A stretch of DNA of 64,000 nt from Schlegelella_A sp038234975 (lineage in GTDB: Bacteria; Pseudomonadota; Gammaproteobacteria; Burkholderiales; Burkholderiaceae_C), in assembly GCA_038234975.1 (NCBI GenBank), contig JBBSUK010000003.1, forward strand, positions 1 to 64,000. The letters are read 5' to 3'. The position numbers and the translations under genes are program-made. Positions 45,143-53,387 of the stretch are shown piece after piece (the first letter of the stretch is position 1; each line of letters begins with the position of its first letter). A model generated the notes under the pieces. That model was not told the DNA's origin. It saw only the letters and a list, made by a program, of their open reading frames with translations, and ran no database searches.

Positions 45143-46258
45143 TCAGGCCTTGACCGACAGACCCTTGTACATGTCGGGGGTGACGTAGCCGACCGTGGGA
45201 GACTCCATGACCGCAAGCTGCATCTTGAAGATCTTCGCCGCGTCGGCGTCCTTGTTGGCCCATTTGAACCAGATCGGCACCGCGACCTTCTGGAACTGCG
45301 GCAGGTCCTCGGCCGGCAGCCGGTTGATGGTGACGCCGGCCTTCTCGAACTTGCCCCAGGCTTCCATGTCGGCCTTCTGGATCGCGCCGAAGTGGATGTT
45401 CGAGTAGACCTGGATCTCGTCGTCGAGCCAGACCTTCATCTTCGGCGAGAGCTTGTTCCAGACGTCCATCCTGACGACGAAGTCCATCAGGTCGACCGGC
45501 TGGTAGATCGACTCGAGCCCCGGGGGCCCGGTCCAGATGTACTTGGTGACCTGCTGGAAGCCGAGGTCCCAGTTGACGGCCGGGCCGGTGTAGTCGGCGG
45601 CGTCGACGGTGCCCTTCTCCAGGGCCGAGAACACCTCGCTGCCGGGCAGCAGCGTCGTCTTCGCGCCGATCGCCGCAAAGCCTTCGGCGATCATGCCACC
45701 GGGTACGCGCAGCTTGAGGTCCTTGAAGTCGGCGATGCCGCGGATCGGCTTCTTCGAGTGGATGATGTTCGGGCCGTGGTGGATCCGGTTGACGTAGTAG
45801 AGGCCCTGCTTGGCGAACAGGTCGCGCGCTGCCTGCAGGCCGCCCTGGCTGTAGAAGAAGATGTCCCACTCGTGCGGGTAGCGCAGGCCCATGAGGTAGG
45901 AACTGAGGAACGCCGTGGCGGGCATCTTGCCGGCCCAGTAGAGCGTGAACGAGTTCATCGCCTCGAGCACGCCGTTCTTCACGCCGTCCAGGAGCTCGAA
46001 GTCGCCGACGACTTCCTTGGCCGCGAACGGCTTGATCTCGAGCTCGCCGCCGGTCTTCTCCTTCACCGTCGCGGCCCAGGCCTTGAACGTCGCCAGGCCG
46101 ATGCCGGCGGGCCATGACGTCTGCACCTTCCAGGTCGTCGTCGTCGCGGCGCGGGCGTTGCCGATGAAAGGCGCGCCGAGCAGGGCCGTCGCGCCCACGC
46201 TGGCGGCCTTGACGAAGCCGCGGCGTTGCGCCAAGGGGGTTTCGGAATCGTTGCGCAT
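45143..46258 (-). CDS. TRAP substrate-binding protein (DctP family)
   Basis: Periplasmic binding protein of the TRAP system, 371 residues. It has a twin-arginine-like signal (QRRGFVKAASVGATALLGA, residues 11-29) and a mature start near AATTTTWKVQTSW. LRVPGGMIAEGF and the GGLQAARDLF stretch are conserved in family members that bind 2-oxo acids or lactate (TakP-like), so a monocarboxylate or 2-oxoacid substrate is likely but not certain. The ATG at 46258 has AGGAG upstream. It is the first gene of the transporter operon. Confidence 0.92.
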   Translation of the reverse strand: MRNDSETPLAQRRGFVKAASVGATALLGAPFIGNARAATTTTWKVQTSWPAGIGLATFKAWAATVKEKTGGELEIKPFAAKEVVGDFELLDGVKNGVLEAMNSFTLYWAGKMPATAFLSSYLMGLRYPHEWDIFFYSQGGLQAARDLFAKQGLYYVNRIHHGPNIIHSKKPIRGIADFKDLKLRVPGGMIAEGFAAIGAKTTLLPGSEVFSALEKGTVDAADYTGPAVNWDLGFQQVTKYIWTGPPGLESIYQPVDLMDFVVRMDVWNKLSPKMKVWLDDEIQVYSNIHFGAIQKADMEAWGKFEKAGVTINRLPAEDLPQFQKVAVPIWFKWANKDADAAKIFKMQLAVMESPTVGYVTPDMYKGLSVKA

Positions 46259-46277
46259 CGAATCTCCTGGGGGGTGT

Positions 46278-46295
46278 GTTACGGGGCACGGTAAC
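46278..46295. promoter_or_regulatory. Inverted repeat GTTAC-N8-GTAAC in the TRAP/HAD divergent region
   Basis: GTTAC (46278-46282) and GTAAC (46291-46295) lie 20-37 bases upstream of the binding-protein ATG, between two divergent genes. It is a possible operator for the TRAP operon; no regulator gene is next to it. Confidence 0.35.
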
Positions 46296-46350
46296 GTCGT
46301 CTGGTCGACGGCAACACCGCGTTTACCCGGCGCCACGCTACGCTACACCG

Positions 46351-47085
46351 ATGCCTGCCACTTCCGCTCCGTTCGAACCGGCGACCGTCCGCGCGCTCGC
46401 GTTCGACGTCTTCGGCACCGTCGTCGACTGGCGCTCGTCGATCATCCGCGACGGCGAGGCGCTGTCGGCTGCCAAAGGGATCAGGGTCGACTGGGCCGCG
46501 TTCGCCGACGCCTGGCGGGCCGGCTACCAGCCGGCGATGCAGCGGGCGCGCAGCGGTGAGATCGCCTGGGCCAACATCGACGGCCTGCACCGTTCGATCC
46601 TCGACACGTTGCTGCCGCGCTTCGGCCTGCAGGCGCTCTCGGCGGCGGAGTTCGAACACCTGAATTTCGTCTGGCATCGGCTCGACCCGTGGCCCGACGC
46701 TGTCGCCGGCCTCAAGCGGCTGAAGTCGCGGTTCGTGATCTCGACGCTGTCCAACGGCAACGTCTCGCTCCTCGTGGACCTGGCCAGGCATGGTGCGCTG
46801 CCATGGGACTGCGTACTCTCTGCCGAGCTGTTTCGCCACTACAAGCCCGATCCCGAGGTCTACCTCGGCGCGGCGCAGCTGCTCGGCGTAAAGGCCGGGG
46901 AGGTGCTCATGGTGGCAGCGCATCCGGGCGATCTCGAGGCGGCGCAGCGGGCGGGCCTCAGGACGGCGTACGTGCCGAGACCGCTCGAGCACGGGCTGCA
47001 TCACGCTGCGGAACCGATCGGCGCGCGCACGTTCGACATCACGGCGGAAGACTTCAATGCGCTGGCCAGACAACTCGGCGTCTGA
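46351..47085 (+). CDS. haloacid dehalogenase type II
   Basis: HAD-superfamily hydrolase of the L-2-haloacid dehalogenase group, 244 residues. The nucleophile Asp is in FDVFGTVVDWRSS, the Ser/Thr motif is STLSNGN, Lys is in HYKPDPEVY and the last motif VAAHPGDLEAA resembles the VAAH(A/P) form of this group. Whether it dehalogenates or hydrolyses another compound is not decided by sequence. The start at 46351 is the first ATG after the intergenic region shared with the TRAP binding-protein gene. Confidence 0.87.
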   Translation: MPATSAPFEPATVRALAFDVFGTVVDWRSSIIRDGEALSAAKGIRVDWAAFADAWRAGYQPAMQRARSGEIAWANIDGLHRSILDTLLPRFGLQALSAAEFEHLNFVWHRLDPWPDAVAGLKRLKSRFVISTLSNGNVSLLVDLARHGALPWDCVLSAELFRHYKPDPEVYLGAAQLLGVKAGEVLMVAAHPGDLEAAQRAGLRTAYVPRPLEHGLHHAAEPIGARTFDITAEDFNALARQLGV

Positions 47086-47103
47086 GGATGAGGCGCAGCG
47101 CCG

Positions 47104-47136
47104 TGTATGATGTGTATAGAGGGCAAAACTCATACA
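47104..47136 (+). promoter_or_regulatory. vapBC promoter/operator region
   Basis: The inverted repeat TGTATGA (47104-47110) and TCATACA (47130-47136) flanks an AT-rich stretch, with a -10-like TATGAT at 47106-47111. It ends a few bases before the antitoxin GTG. VapB or VapBC normally binds such repeats to repress its own operon. Confidence 0.5.
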
Positions 47137-47140
47137 TATC

Positions 47141-47446
47141 GTGCGCACCAACATCGACATCGACGACCACGTGCTCGAACAGGCGATGCGGGCCGGGCCG
47201 TACAAGACGAAGAAGGACGCGGTCGAGGCCGGCTTGAAGTTGCTCGCGCGCCAGGCCGCGTATCGCGAGCTCCTCAAGTGGGAAGGCAAGCTCGAGTGGG
47301 ACGGCGAGCCGTGGAGCGCGCACGACAAGCGCATCGCGCGGGCGGGGCAGTCCGTTCGTCCTGCCGTGGCCACGGGCGAATCTTCGTACCGACCGCCGCT
47401 GGCGCAGGAGCCCGGTTCAGGCAAGCGCAGCCATGGTCGTCGTTGA
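47141..47446 (+). CDS. vapB: VapB-family antitoxin
   Basis: A 101-residue antitoxin of the DUF2191/VapB type. The N-terminal MRTNIDIDDHVLEQAMRAGP begins a DNA-binding fold, followed by TKKDAVEAGLKLLARQAA. Usual relatives are about 65-90 residues; this one has an extra basic, disordered C-terminus ending SGKRSHGRR that overlaps the toxin start by 14 bases. The GTG at 47141 follows the palindromic operator. The part that neutralises the toxin is expected in the middle segment LEWDGEPWS. Confidence 0.85.
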   Translation: MRTNIDIDDHVLEQAMRAGPYKTKKDAVEAGLKLLARQAAYRELLKWEGKLEWDGEPWSAHDKRIARAGQSVRPAVATGESSYRPPLAQEPGSGKRSHGRR

Positions 47447-47834
47447 CTCGAGTGTCTGGATCGACTTCTTCAACGGCGCACGCAACCCCGCGCACACCGC
47501 CCTGCGCCGCTTGCTCGACGACGGCGACGTCCGCCTGGTCGTTCCCGATCTGGTGCTCTTCGAGGTCTTGCGCGGCTTTCGCCACGAGCGCGATCTGCGC
47601 CAGGCCCGCACGCTGATGGAAAGCCTCGACGTCGAAGACAGCGGCGGCGCCGCGGCGGCGTTCGCGGCGGCGCAGCATTACCGCAGCCTGCGCGCAGGCG
47701 GCACCACCGTGCGCAGCGCCCTCGACGTGTTGCTCGCGAGCTTCTGCATCGAGCACGACTACGCCTTGCTGCCCAGCGACCGCGACTTCGACTCCTTCGA
47801 GTTGCAGCGCGGCCTGCGCGTCTGGCGGCACTGA
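47433..47834 (+). CDS. vapC: VapC-family PIN-domain toxin
   Basis: A 133-residue PIN-domain ribonuclease toxin. The acidic site residues are in VDSSVWIDFF (Asp5) and the Glu of LFEVLRGFRHE, with a further Asp in SALDVLLASFC and Asp/Ser in LPSDRDF. VapC toxins cleave tRNA or rRNA and stop translation. The ATG at 47433 lies inside the vapB frame, so the two are coupled. Confidence 0.9.
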   Translation: MVVVDSSVWIDFFNGARNPAHTALRRLLDDGDVRLVVPDLVLFEVLRGFRHERDLRQARTLMESLDVEDSGGAAAAFAAAQHYRSLRAGGTTVRSALDVLLASFCIEHDYALLPSDRDFDSFELQRGLRVWRH

Positions 47835-47844
47835 GGCTCCTGTC

Positions 47845-48984
47845 GTGGACAACATCTACCTGACCCCCGAGCACGAACTGCTGCGCGAGCAGGTCGCGCG
47901 CTTCATCGCCCGCGAGGTCGAGCCGCACGCACTGGCCTGGGAAGCCGAAGGTTGCACGCCGCGCGAGGTCATGCGCAAGCTCGGCGCGGCGGGGCTGCTC
48001 GGTCTGATGTACGCGAGCGAACACGGCGGCGCCGACGCCGACGCGCTCGCCAACCTCGTCTTCGCCGAGGCGATGTCGCAATCGACCTTCGGCGGCTTCA
48101 TCATCACCGTGCTCGTCCACACCGACATGGCGAGCCCGCACCTGCACCATGCCGGCACGGCCGAGCAGAAGGCGCGCTGGATGCCCGGCATCACGGCGGG
48201 CGAGACGATCACCGCGGTCGGCATCACCGAGCCCGGCGCGGGCTCCGACGTCGCCGGCATCCGCACGACGGCCAGGCGCTCGGCAGACGGCAGCGAGTGG
48301 ATCATCGACGGCAGCAAGATCTTCATCACCAACGGTGTGCTCGCGGATCTGTACTTCATCGCCGCCAAGACGGGTGAAGGCCGGCATGCGATGTCGATGT
48401 TCATCGTCGAGAAAGGCACCCCGGGGTTTCGGGTCGGCCGCTCGCTCGACAAGTCGGGCTGGCTCTCGTCCGACACCGCCGAGCTCTTTCTCGACGGCTG
48501 CCGGATCCCGGCCGCCAACCTGCTGGGCGAGGAGAACGGCGGCTTCTACTCGGTGATGAAGAATTTCCAGACCGAGCGCATCGCCCTCGGTGCGATGGCC
48601 GTCGGACACTGCACGCAAGCGCTGGCCCTGACGCTCGACCACGTACGCACGCGCAAGGCGTTCGGCGCGACGCTGTTCGAGAAGCAGGCGGTGCGCCAGC
48701 GCCTGGCGATGCTCGACGCGAAGACGCGGTCGGCCCGCGCCTTCATGTACCACTGTGCCTGGCGCGTGACGCAGGGGCACGACGTGGTGCAGGAGGTCTC
48801 GATGCTGAAGGCGCTCACCGGCGAGCTCGTCAACGAGGTCGTCTCCGGCTGTCAGCAGTTCCACGGCGGCATGGGCTACATGCGCGGCACGCCGATCGAG
48901 CGGCTCTGGCGCGACGCGCGAGTGCTGGCGATCGGCGGCGGCGCGACCGAGGTGATGCTCGACGAGGTGGCGAAGCGGTATTGA
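47845..48984 (+). CDS. acyl-CoA dehydrogenase (isovaleryl/long-chain-like)
   Basis: A 379-residue flavoenzyme. It lacks the Glu seen in short-chain enzymes at the C-terminal IGGGATEVM block; instead Glu244 in NFQTERIALG is placed as in isovaleryl-CoA and long-chain acyl-CoA dehydrogenases. AVGITEPGAGSDVAGIRTTA and QFHGGMGYMRGTPIERLWRD are standard. The GTG start at 47845 is 11 bases after vapC. Isovaleryl-CoA is a fair substrate guess, given the leucine genes downstream. Confidence 0.9.
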   Translation: MDNIYLTPEHELLREQVARFIAREVEPHALAWEAEGCTPREVMRKLGAAGLLGLMYASEHGGADADALANLVFAEAMSQSTFGGFIITVLVHTDMASPHLHHAGTAEQKARWMPGITAGETITAVGITEPGAGSDVAGIRTTARRSADGSEWIIDGSKIFITNGVLADLYFIAAKTGEGRHAMSMFIVEKGTPGFRVGRSLDKSGWLSSDTAELFLDGCRIPAANLLGEENGGFYSVMKNFQTERIALGAMAVGHCTQALALTLDHVRTRKAFGATLFEKQAVRQRLAMLDAKTRSARAFMYHCAWRVTQGHDVVQEVSMLKALTGELVNEVVSGCQQFHGGMGYMRGTPIERLWRDARVLAIGGGATEVMLDEVAKRY

Positions 48985-49070
48985 GCTCGGCCTGAGGCGA
49001 AGGCCGGGGAACCCCGGTCAGGCGCGGCGCTTGCCTGCAAGGCAGGTTGCCACGACTGGTTTCGCTGCCC

Positions 49071-49568
49071 ATGACCGCTCCGCCCCGCACCACGCACATC
49101 GACGTCGTCCTCAACGGCGACCCTTACGCCGCCGACATCGCGCCCTGGGTGACGCTGCTCGACCTGCTGCGCGAGCGTGCCGGCTGCAGCGGCGTGAAGA
49201 AGGGCTGCGACCACGGCCAGTGCGGCGCCTGCACCGTGATCGTCGACGGGAGGCGCATCAACAGTTGCCTCAAGCTGGCGGCCTGTGTCGACGGCGCCGA
49301 GGTGACGACGATCGAGGGACTGGCCAAGGACGGGCGGCTCGACCCGTTGCAGCAGGCCTTCATCGACCACGACGCATTCCAGTGCGGCTACTGCACGCCG
49401 GGCCAGATCTGCTCGGCGCGGGCGCTCGTCGACGAAGGCCGGGCGACGACACGCGACGAGGTGCGCGAGTGGATGAGCGGCAACCTGTGCCGCTGCGGCG
49501 CCTACGCCAACATCACCGATGCGGTGATGAGCGTGCTGCAGGCGCAGGACAGCGGGAGCGCCGCATGA
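49071..49568 (+). CDS. molybdenum hydroxylase 2Fe-2S subunit (PaoA/YagT-like)
   Basis: Small iron-sulfur subunit of a xanthine-oxidase-family enzyme, 165 residues. The plant-type cluster ligands are Cys46, Cys51, Cys54 and Cys66, and the second cluster uses Cys105, Cys108, Cys140 and Cys142. There is no Tat signal at the start, unlike periplasmic PaoA. The ATG at 49071 is preferred over TTG at 49047. Its stop overlaps the start of the FAD subunit (ATGA). Confidence 0.92.
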   Translation: MTAPPRTTHIDVVLNGDPYAADIAPWVTLLDLLRERAGCSGVKKGCDHGQCGACTVIVDGRRINSCLKLAACVDGAEVTTIEGLAKDGRLDPLQQAFIDHDAFQCGYCTPGQICSARALVDEGRATTRDEVREWMSGNLCRCGAYANITDAVMSVLQAQDSGSAA

Positions 49569-50578
49569 TCCGCTTCGACTTCGAGCGCGTCGCCGACGTC
49601 GCCGGGGCCGTTCGGGCCGGGGCCGCGCCCGGCACCCGCTTTCTCGCCGGCGGCACCAACCTAGTCGACCTGATGAAGGAAAACGTCGAGCGGCCGACGC
49701 GGCTGATCGACATCGGCCGGCTGCCGCTGGCCGGCATCGAGGAGGTCGACGGCGGACTGCGTCTCGGCGCGCTCGCGACCAATGCCGACACCGCCGACGA
49801 CCCGCGGGTGCGACAGCGCTACCCGGTGCTCGCCTCGGCCATCCTCGCCGGCGCCAGCCCGCAACTGCGCCACGCCGCCACCGACGGCGGAAACCTCAAC
49901 CAGCGCACCCGCTGCTACTACTTCTACGACACCGCCGCGGCGTGCAACAAGCGCGCGCCGGGTTCGGGGTGCGGTGCGATGGGCGGGCTGACGCGCATCC
50001 ACGCCATCCTCGGCGCGAGCGACGCCTGCATCGCCACCCACCCGTCTGACATGTGCGTGGCGCTGGCCGTGCTCGACGCCAGGGTGCGCGTCAGCGGGCC
50101 GGGCGGCGATCGCGTCATCCCCTTCGCCGACTACCACCGCCTGCCGGGCGACACGCCCGAGCGGGACAACACGCTCGAGCCTGGCGAGCTGGTCACCGCC
50201 ATCGACCTGCCCGACGAGGACTTCAGCGGCCATCACACCTACCTGAAGCTGCGCGACCGCCTGTCGTACGCTTTCGCGCTGGTGTCGGTCGCGGTGGTCA
50301 TGCGCCTCGACGATGACGGTCGCATCGGCGAGGCGCGCGTCGCGCTCGGCGGCGTCGCGCACAAGCCCTGGCGCGTTGCCGAGGCCGAGGCGTCGCTGCG
50401 CGGTGCCGCGGCGTCGCCGCTGGCCTTCGCCGAGGTCGCGGCCGCGATCACCGCCGGCGCCGTCGGCCAGGGCGACAACGATTTCAAGATCGAGCTGGCG
50501 CGTCGCGCCGTCGTGCGGGCGTTGCAGCAGGCCTACGACGGCACGCCGCAGTCGCAGACCGACAAGCGCGTCGCGTGA
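49565..50578 (+). CDS. molybdenum hydroxylase FAD subunit with extra iron-sulfur loop (PaoB/YagS-like)
   Basis: FAD-binding medium subunit, 337 residues, with FLAGGTNLVDLM near 26-37. A loop at 110-140 contains Cys117, Cys127 and Cys136 in RCYYFYDTAAACNK and GSGCGAM; this insertion in PaoB binds a 4Fe-4S cluster in addition to FAD. The start overlaps the iron-sulfur subunit, and a 23-base gap leads to the catalytic subunit. The trio is the PaoABC type. Confidence 0.9.
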   Translation: MIRFDFERVADVAGAVRAGAAPGTRFLAGGTNLVDLMKENVERPTRLIDIGRLPLAGIEEVDGGLRLGALATNADTADDPRVRQRYPVLASAILAGASPQLRHAATDGGNLNQRTRCYYFYDTAAACNKRAPGSGCGAMGGLTRIHAILGASDACIATHPSDMCVALAVLDARVRVSGPGGDRVIPFADYHRLPGDTPERDNTLEPGELVTAIDLPDEDFSGHHTYLKLRDRLSYAFALVSVAVVMRLDDDGRIGEARVALGGVAHKPWRVAEAEASLRGAAASPLAFAEVAAAITAGAVGQGDNDFKIELARRAVVRALQQAYDGTPQSQTDKRVA

Positions 50579-50601
50579 GCTCCCGAATGGAAGGACCGAC
50601 C

Positions 50602-52851
50602 ATGTCCAACGTCGCCCGCATCGGCGATCCGCTCAGCCGGGTCGACGGCGTGCTCAAGGTCACGGGCCAGGCGCGCTACGCGGCCGAGCACGACGCGCCG
50701 GGCCTGCTGTACGGCTGGGTCGTGTCGAGCGCGATCGCCAGGGGCCGGATCGTCGCCATCCGTGAAGACGCTGCGCGCGCTGTCGCTGGCGTCGTCGAGA
50801 TCGTCACCCACGCCAACCGGCCGACCACGGCATGGCTCGACACGAGCTACGACGACATGGTGGCGCCGCCCGGCACGCCGTTCCGGCCGCTCGACAACGA
50901 CCGCATCCTGTTCAGCCTGCAGCCGGTCGCACTCGTCGTCGCCGAGACGCTCGAGGCGGCGCGTGCCGCGGCGGCGCTGGTCGAGGTCGACTACGAGAGC
51001 GAGCCGCACAACACCGATCTCGAGGTCGCGCTCAAGGACCGGCACGAGCCACGGCGCAAGCGCAGCGGCTTCGCGATGCCGACGCCGCGCGGCGACGCGG
51101 CGGCGGCGTATGCGAAGGCGGCGGTCCGGCACATGGCGAGCTACCGGATGCCGTCGCACCACCACAACCCGATGGAGCCGCACGCGACGACCGTCGTCTG
51201 GGAGGGCGGTGGCAAGCTCACCGTGTTCGACAAGACGCAGGGCTCGCAGAACGTGCAGCAATACCTCGCGTCGATCTTTCGCCTGTCGAAGGACGACGTG
51301 CGGGTCCGCAACCCGTATGTCGGCGGCGCCTTCGGCTCCGGTCTCAGGCCGCAGTACCAGGTCTTCCTCGCGACGATGGCGGCGACGATGCTCGAGCGCT
51401 CGGTGCGGGTGGTGCTGACGCGACGGCAGATGTTCAGCCACGTGCATCGGCCGCAGGCCGTGCAGTCGGTGTCGCTCGGCGCCGACGCGAACGGCCGGTT
51501 GCAGGCGATCGTCAACGACGCGACGACGTCGTCGTCGCGCTTCGAGCACTACATGGAGGTCGTCTGCAACTGGGGCCTCATGAACTACGCCTGCGCCAAC
51601 GCGTCGGCCGAGTACACGATCGCCGAGATCGACACCTACACGCCGGGCGACATGCGCGCGCCGGGTGCCGCCACCGGCATGAACCTGTTCGAGATCGCCA
51701 TCGACGAGATGGCGCACGCGGCCGGTGTCGACCCGCTCGAGTTCCGCCGCCTCAACTACTCCGACAAGGACGCGATGGCCGACAAGCCGTACACGTCGAA
51801 GGCACTGCGCGAGGCCTACGACGCCGGCGCCGAGCGTTTCGGCTGGGCGCGTCGCTCGAGCGAGCCGCGCTCGACGAAGGACGGCAAGGAGCTCGTCGGC
51901 TGGGGCGTCGCCACCGGCATGTGGGACGCGATGTTCATGAAGACGGCGGCGCGCGCCCGGCTGCACGCCGACGGCCGGCTCGAGGTGGCGAGTGCGACGT
52001 CCGACATCGGCACCGGCACCTACACCGTGATGACGCAGGTCGCCTCCGAGACGCTCGACCTCCCGGTCGACCGGATCACCGTGCTGCTCGGCGACAGCAG
52101 CCTGCCCGCAGCGCCTGTCGAGGGCGGCTCGTGGGCCGCGGCGTCGACCGGCGCGGCGGTTCAGCTCGCCTGCCGCTCCCTCGGAAAAAAGCTCTTCAAG
52201 GCGGCCCGGCGCATCGATGGCCGGCCGCTCGGCGATGCCGCCTACGAGCAGGTGACGTTTCGCGAGGGCCGCATCGTCGTCCTCGACGACCCCGAGCGCT
52301 CCGTGTCGCTCGAGGAATGCGTGCGCGCGAGCGGCGAGCCGATGCTCGAAGCCGAGGAGACCGCAAGCCCCGGGCTGGCCGGCGTTGCCGGCCTGCTCGG
52401 CCTGAACGCCAAGTCGCGCAACACGCACAGTGCCGTGTTCTGCGAGGTCAAGGTCGACGAGGAGCTCGGTGTCGTCCGGGTGACGCGCATCGTCGTCGCC
52501 GTCGCCGCCGGCCGCATCATCAACCCGAAGACGGCGCGCAGCCAGATCCTCGGCGGCGCGGTGATGGGGATCGGCATGGCGCTGCACGAGGAGTCGCTCC
52601 TCGACCACCGCCTCGGTCGGTTCATGAACCACAACCTCGCCGAGTACCACATCCCGGTCAACGCCGACATCCACGACATCGACGTGATCTTCGTCGACGA
52701 ACCCGACGCCGAGGTGAGCCCGCTCGGCGTCAAGGGGCTCGGCGAGATCGGCATCGTCGGCGCCGCGGCAGCGGTGGTCAATGCGATCTTCCACGCCACC
52801 GGCAAGCGCGTGCGCGAGCTGCCGGTGACGATCGACAAGCTGCTCGACTGA
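50602..52851 (+). CDS. molybdenum hydroxylase catalytic subunit (PaoC/YagR-like)
   Basis: Molybdopterin-binding large subunit, 749 residues. The active-site Glu is Glu715 in GVKGLGEIG; other signatures are GDMRAPGAATGMN, ATSDIGTGTYT, GGAFGSGLRPQYQ and GGAVMGIGMALHEE. PaoC enzymes oxidise aldehydes. The ATG at 50602 has AAGGA upstream; starts at 50575 or 50587 would extend it. No maturation factor (PaoD/XdhC type) is visible in the window. Confidence 0.92.
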   Translation: MSNVARIGDPLSRVDGVLKVTGQARYAAEHDAPGLLYGWVVSSAIARGRIVAIREDAARAVAGVVEIVTHANRPTTAWLDTSYDDMVAPPGTPFRPLDNDRILFSLQPVALVVAETLEAARAAAALVEVDYESEPHNTDLEVALKDRHEPRRKRSGFAMPTPRGDAAAAYAKAAVRHMASYRMPSHHHNPMEPHATTVVWEGGGKLTVFDKTQGSQNVQQYLASIFRLSKDDVRVRNPYVGGAFGSGLRPQYQVFLATMAATMLERSVRVVLTRRQMFSHVHRPQAVQSVSLGADANGRLQAIVNDATTSSSRFEHYMEVVCNWGLMNYACANASAEYTIAEIDTYTPGDMRAPGAATGMNLFEIAIDEMAHAAGVDPLEFRRLNYSDKDAMADKPYTSKALREAYDAGAERFGWARRSSEPRSTKDGKELVGWGVATGMWDAMFMKTAARARLHADGRLEVASATSDIGTGTYTVMTQVASETLDLPVDRITVLLGDSSLPAAPVEGGSWAAASTGAAVQLACRSLGKKLFKAARRIDGRPLGDAAYEQVTFREGRIVVLDDPERSVSLEECVRASGEPMLEAEETASPGLAGVAGLLGLNAKSRNTHSAVFCEVKVDEELGVVRVTRIVVAVAAGRIINPKTARSQILGGAVMGIGMALHEESLLDHRLGRFMNHNLAEYHIPVNADIHDIDVIFVDEPDAEVSPLGVKGLGEIGIVGAAAAVVNAIFHATGKRVRELPVTIDKLLD

Positions 52852-52868
52852 GCGGGCGGGGCGCCCGC
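52852..52868. terminator. Short GC hairpin between convergent genes
   Basis: GCGGGCG and CGCCCGC pair around GGG, in the gap between the PaoC-like stop and the VOC-protein stop. There is no T run. It is a possible bidirectional terminator. Confidence 0.45.
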
Positions 52869-52874
52869 CGTCGA

Positions 52875-53327
52875 TCAGGTCGCGAAAAGCTTGCCGATGT
52901 CGGCGAACGCCTTGAACTCGAGCGCGTTGCCCGACGGGTCGAGGAAGAACATCGTCGCCTGCTCGCCCGGCTCGCCCTTGAAGCGGACGTAGGGTTCGAT
53001 CACGAACTCGGTGTCTTCGGCCGTGAGCCGGTCGGCGAGCGCCTGCCATTCGGCCATCGGCAGGACGATGCCGAAGTGGCGCACCGGAACGCCGTGGCCG
53101 TCGACCGCGTTGCGCTGCGTCGCGCCGGTGTCGTCGGGCGCGAGGTGGGCCACGATCTGGTGGCCGTAGAAGTTGAAATCGACCCAGTCGTCGGCGCTGC
53201 GTCCTTCAGGGCAACCGAGCAGGTCGCCGTAGAAGCGGCGGGCCTGCGCGATGTCGTGAACCGGAAAGGCGAGGTGAAAGGGAGAGAGGAGCGCGGGGTT
53301 GGTGGCGGGGGCGTGCATGGGGCTCAT
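52875..53327 (-). CDS. VOC-superfamily (glyoxalase/dioxygenase fold) protein
   Basis: A 150-residue vicinal-oxygen-chelate protein with paired beta-alpha-beta-beta-beta units. PFHLAFPVHDIAQARRFYG starts the fold, and MFFLDPSGNALEFKAF ends it with the metal-ligand Glu. It may be a glyoxalase-like or ring-cleavage relative; no substrate is known. The ATG at 53327 is chosen, and 53318 is equally possible (both with poor ribosome sites). The gene is divergent from the hydratase. Confidence 0.87.
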   Translation of the reverse strand: MSPMHAPATNPALLSPFHLAFPVHDIAQARRFYGDLLGCPEGRSADDWVDFNFYGHQIVAHLAPDDTGATQRNAVDGHGVPVRHFGIVLPMAEWQALADRLTAEDTEFVIEPYVRFKGEPGEQATMFFLDPSGNALEFKAFADIGKLFAT

Positions 53328-53387
53328 GGTAGGGGTGTCCGTGGTTCTCGCAGGCAGGCGCCGCCGCGACGCTGGACAATGCCGGGC

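Noticed and set aside
49004..49017. CCGGGGAACCCCGG palindrome after the second acyl-CoA dehydrogenase as terminator
   Set aside because: Loop of only two bases and no T run; probably chance in GC-rich sequence.
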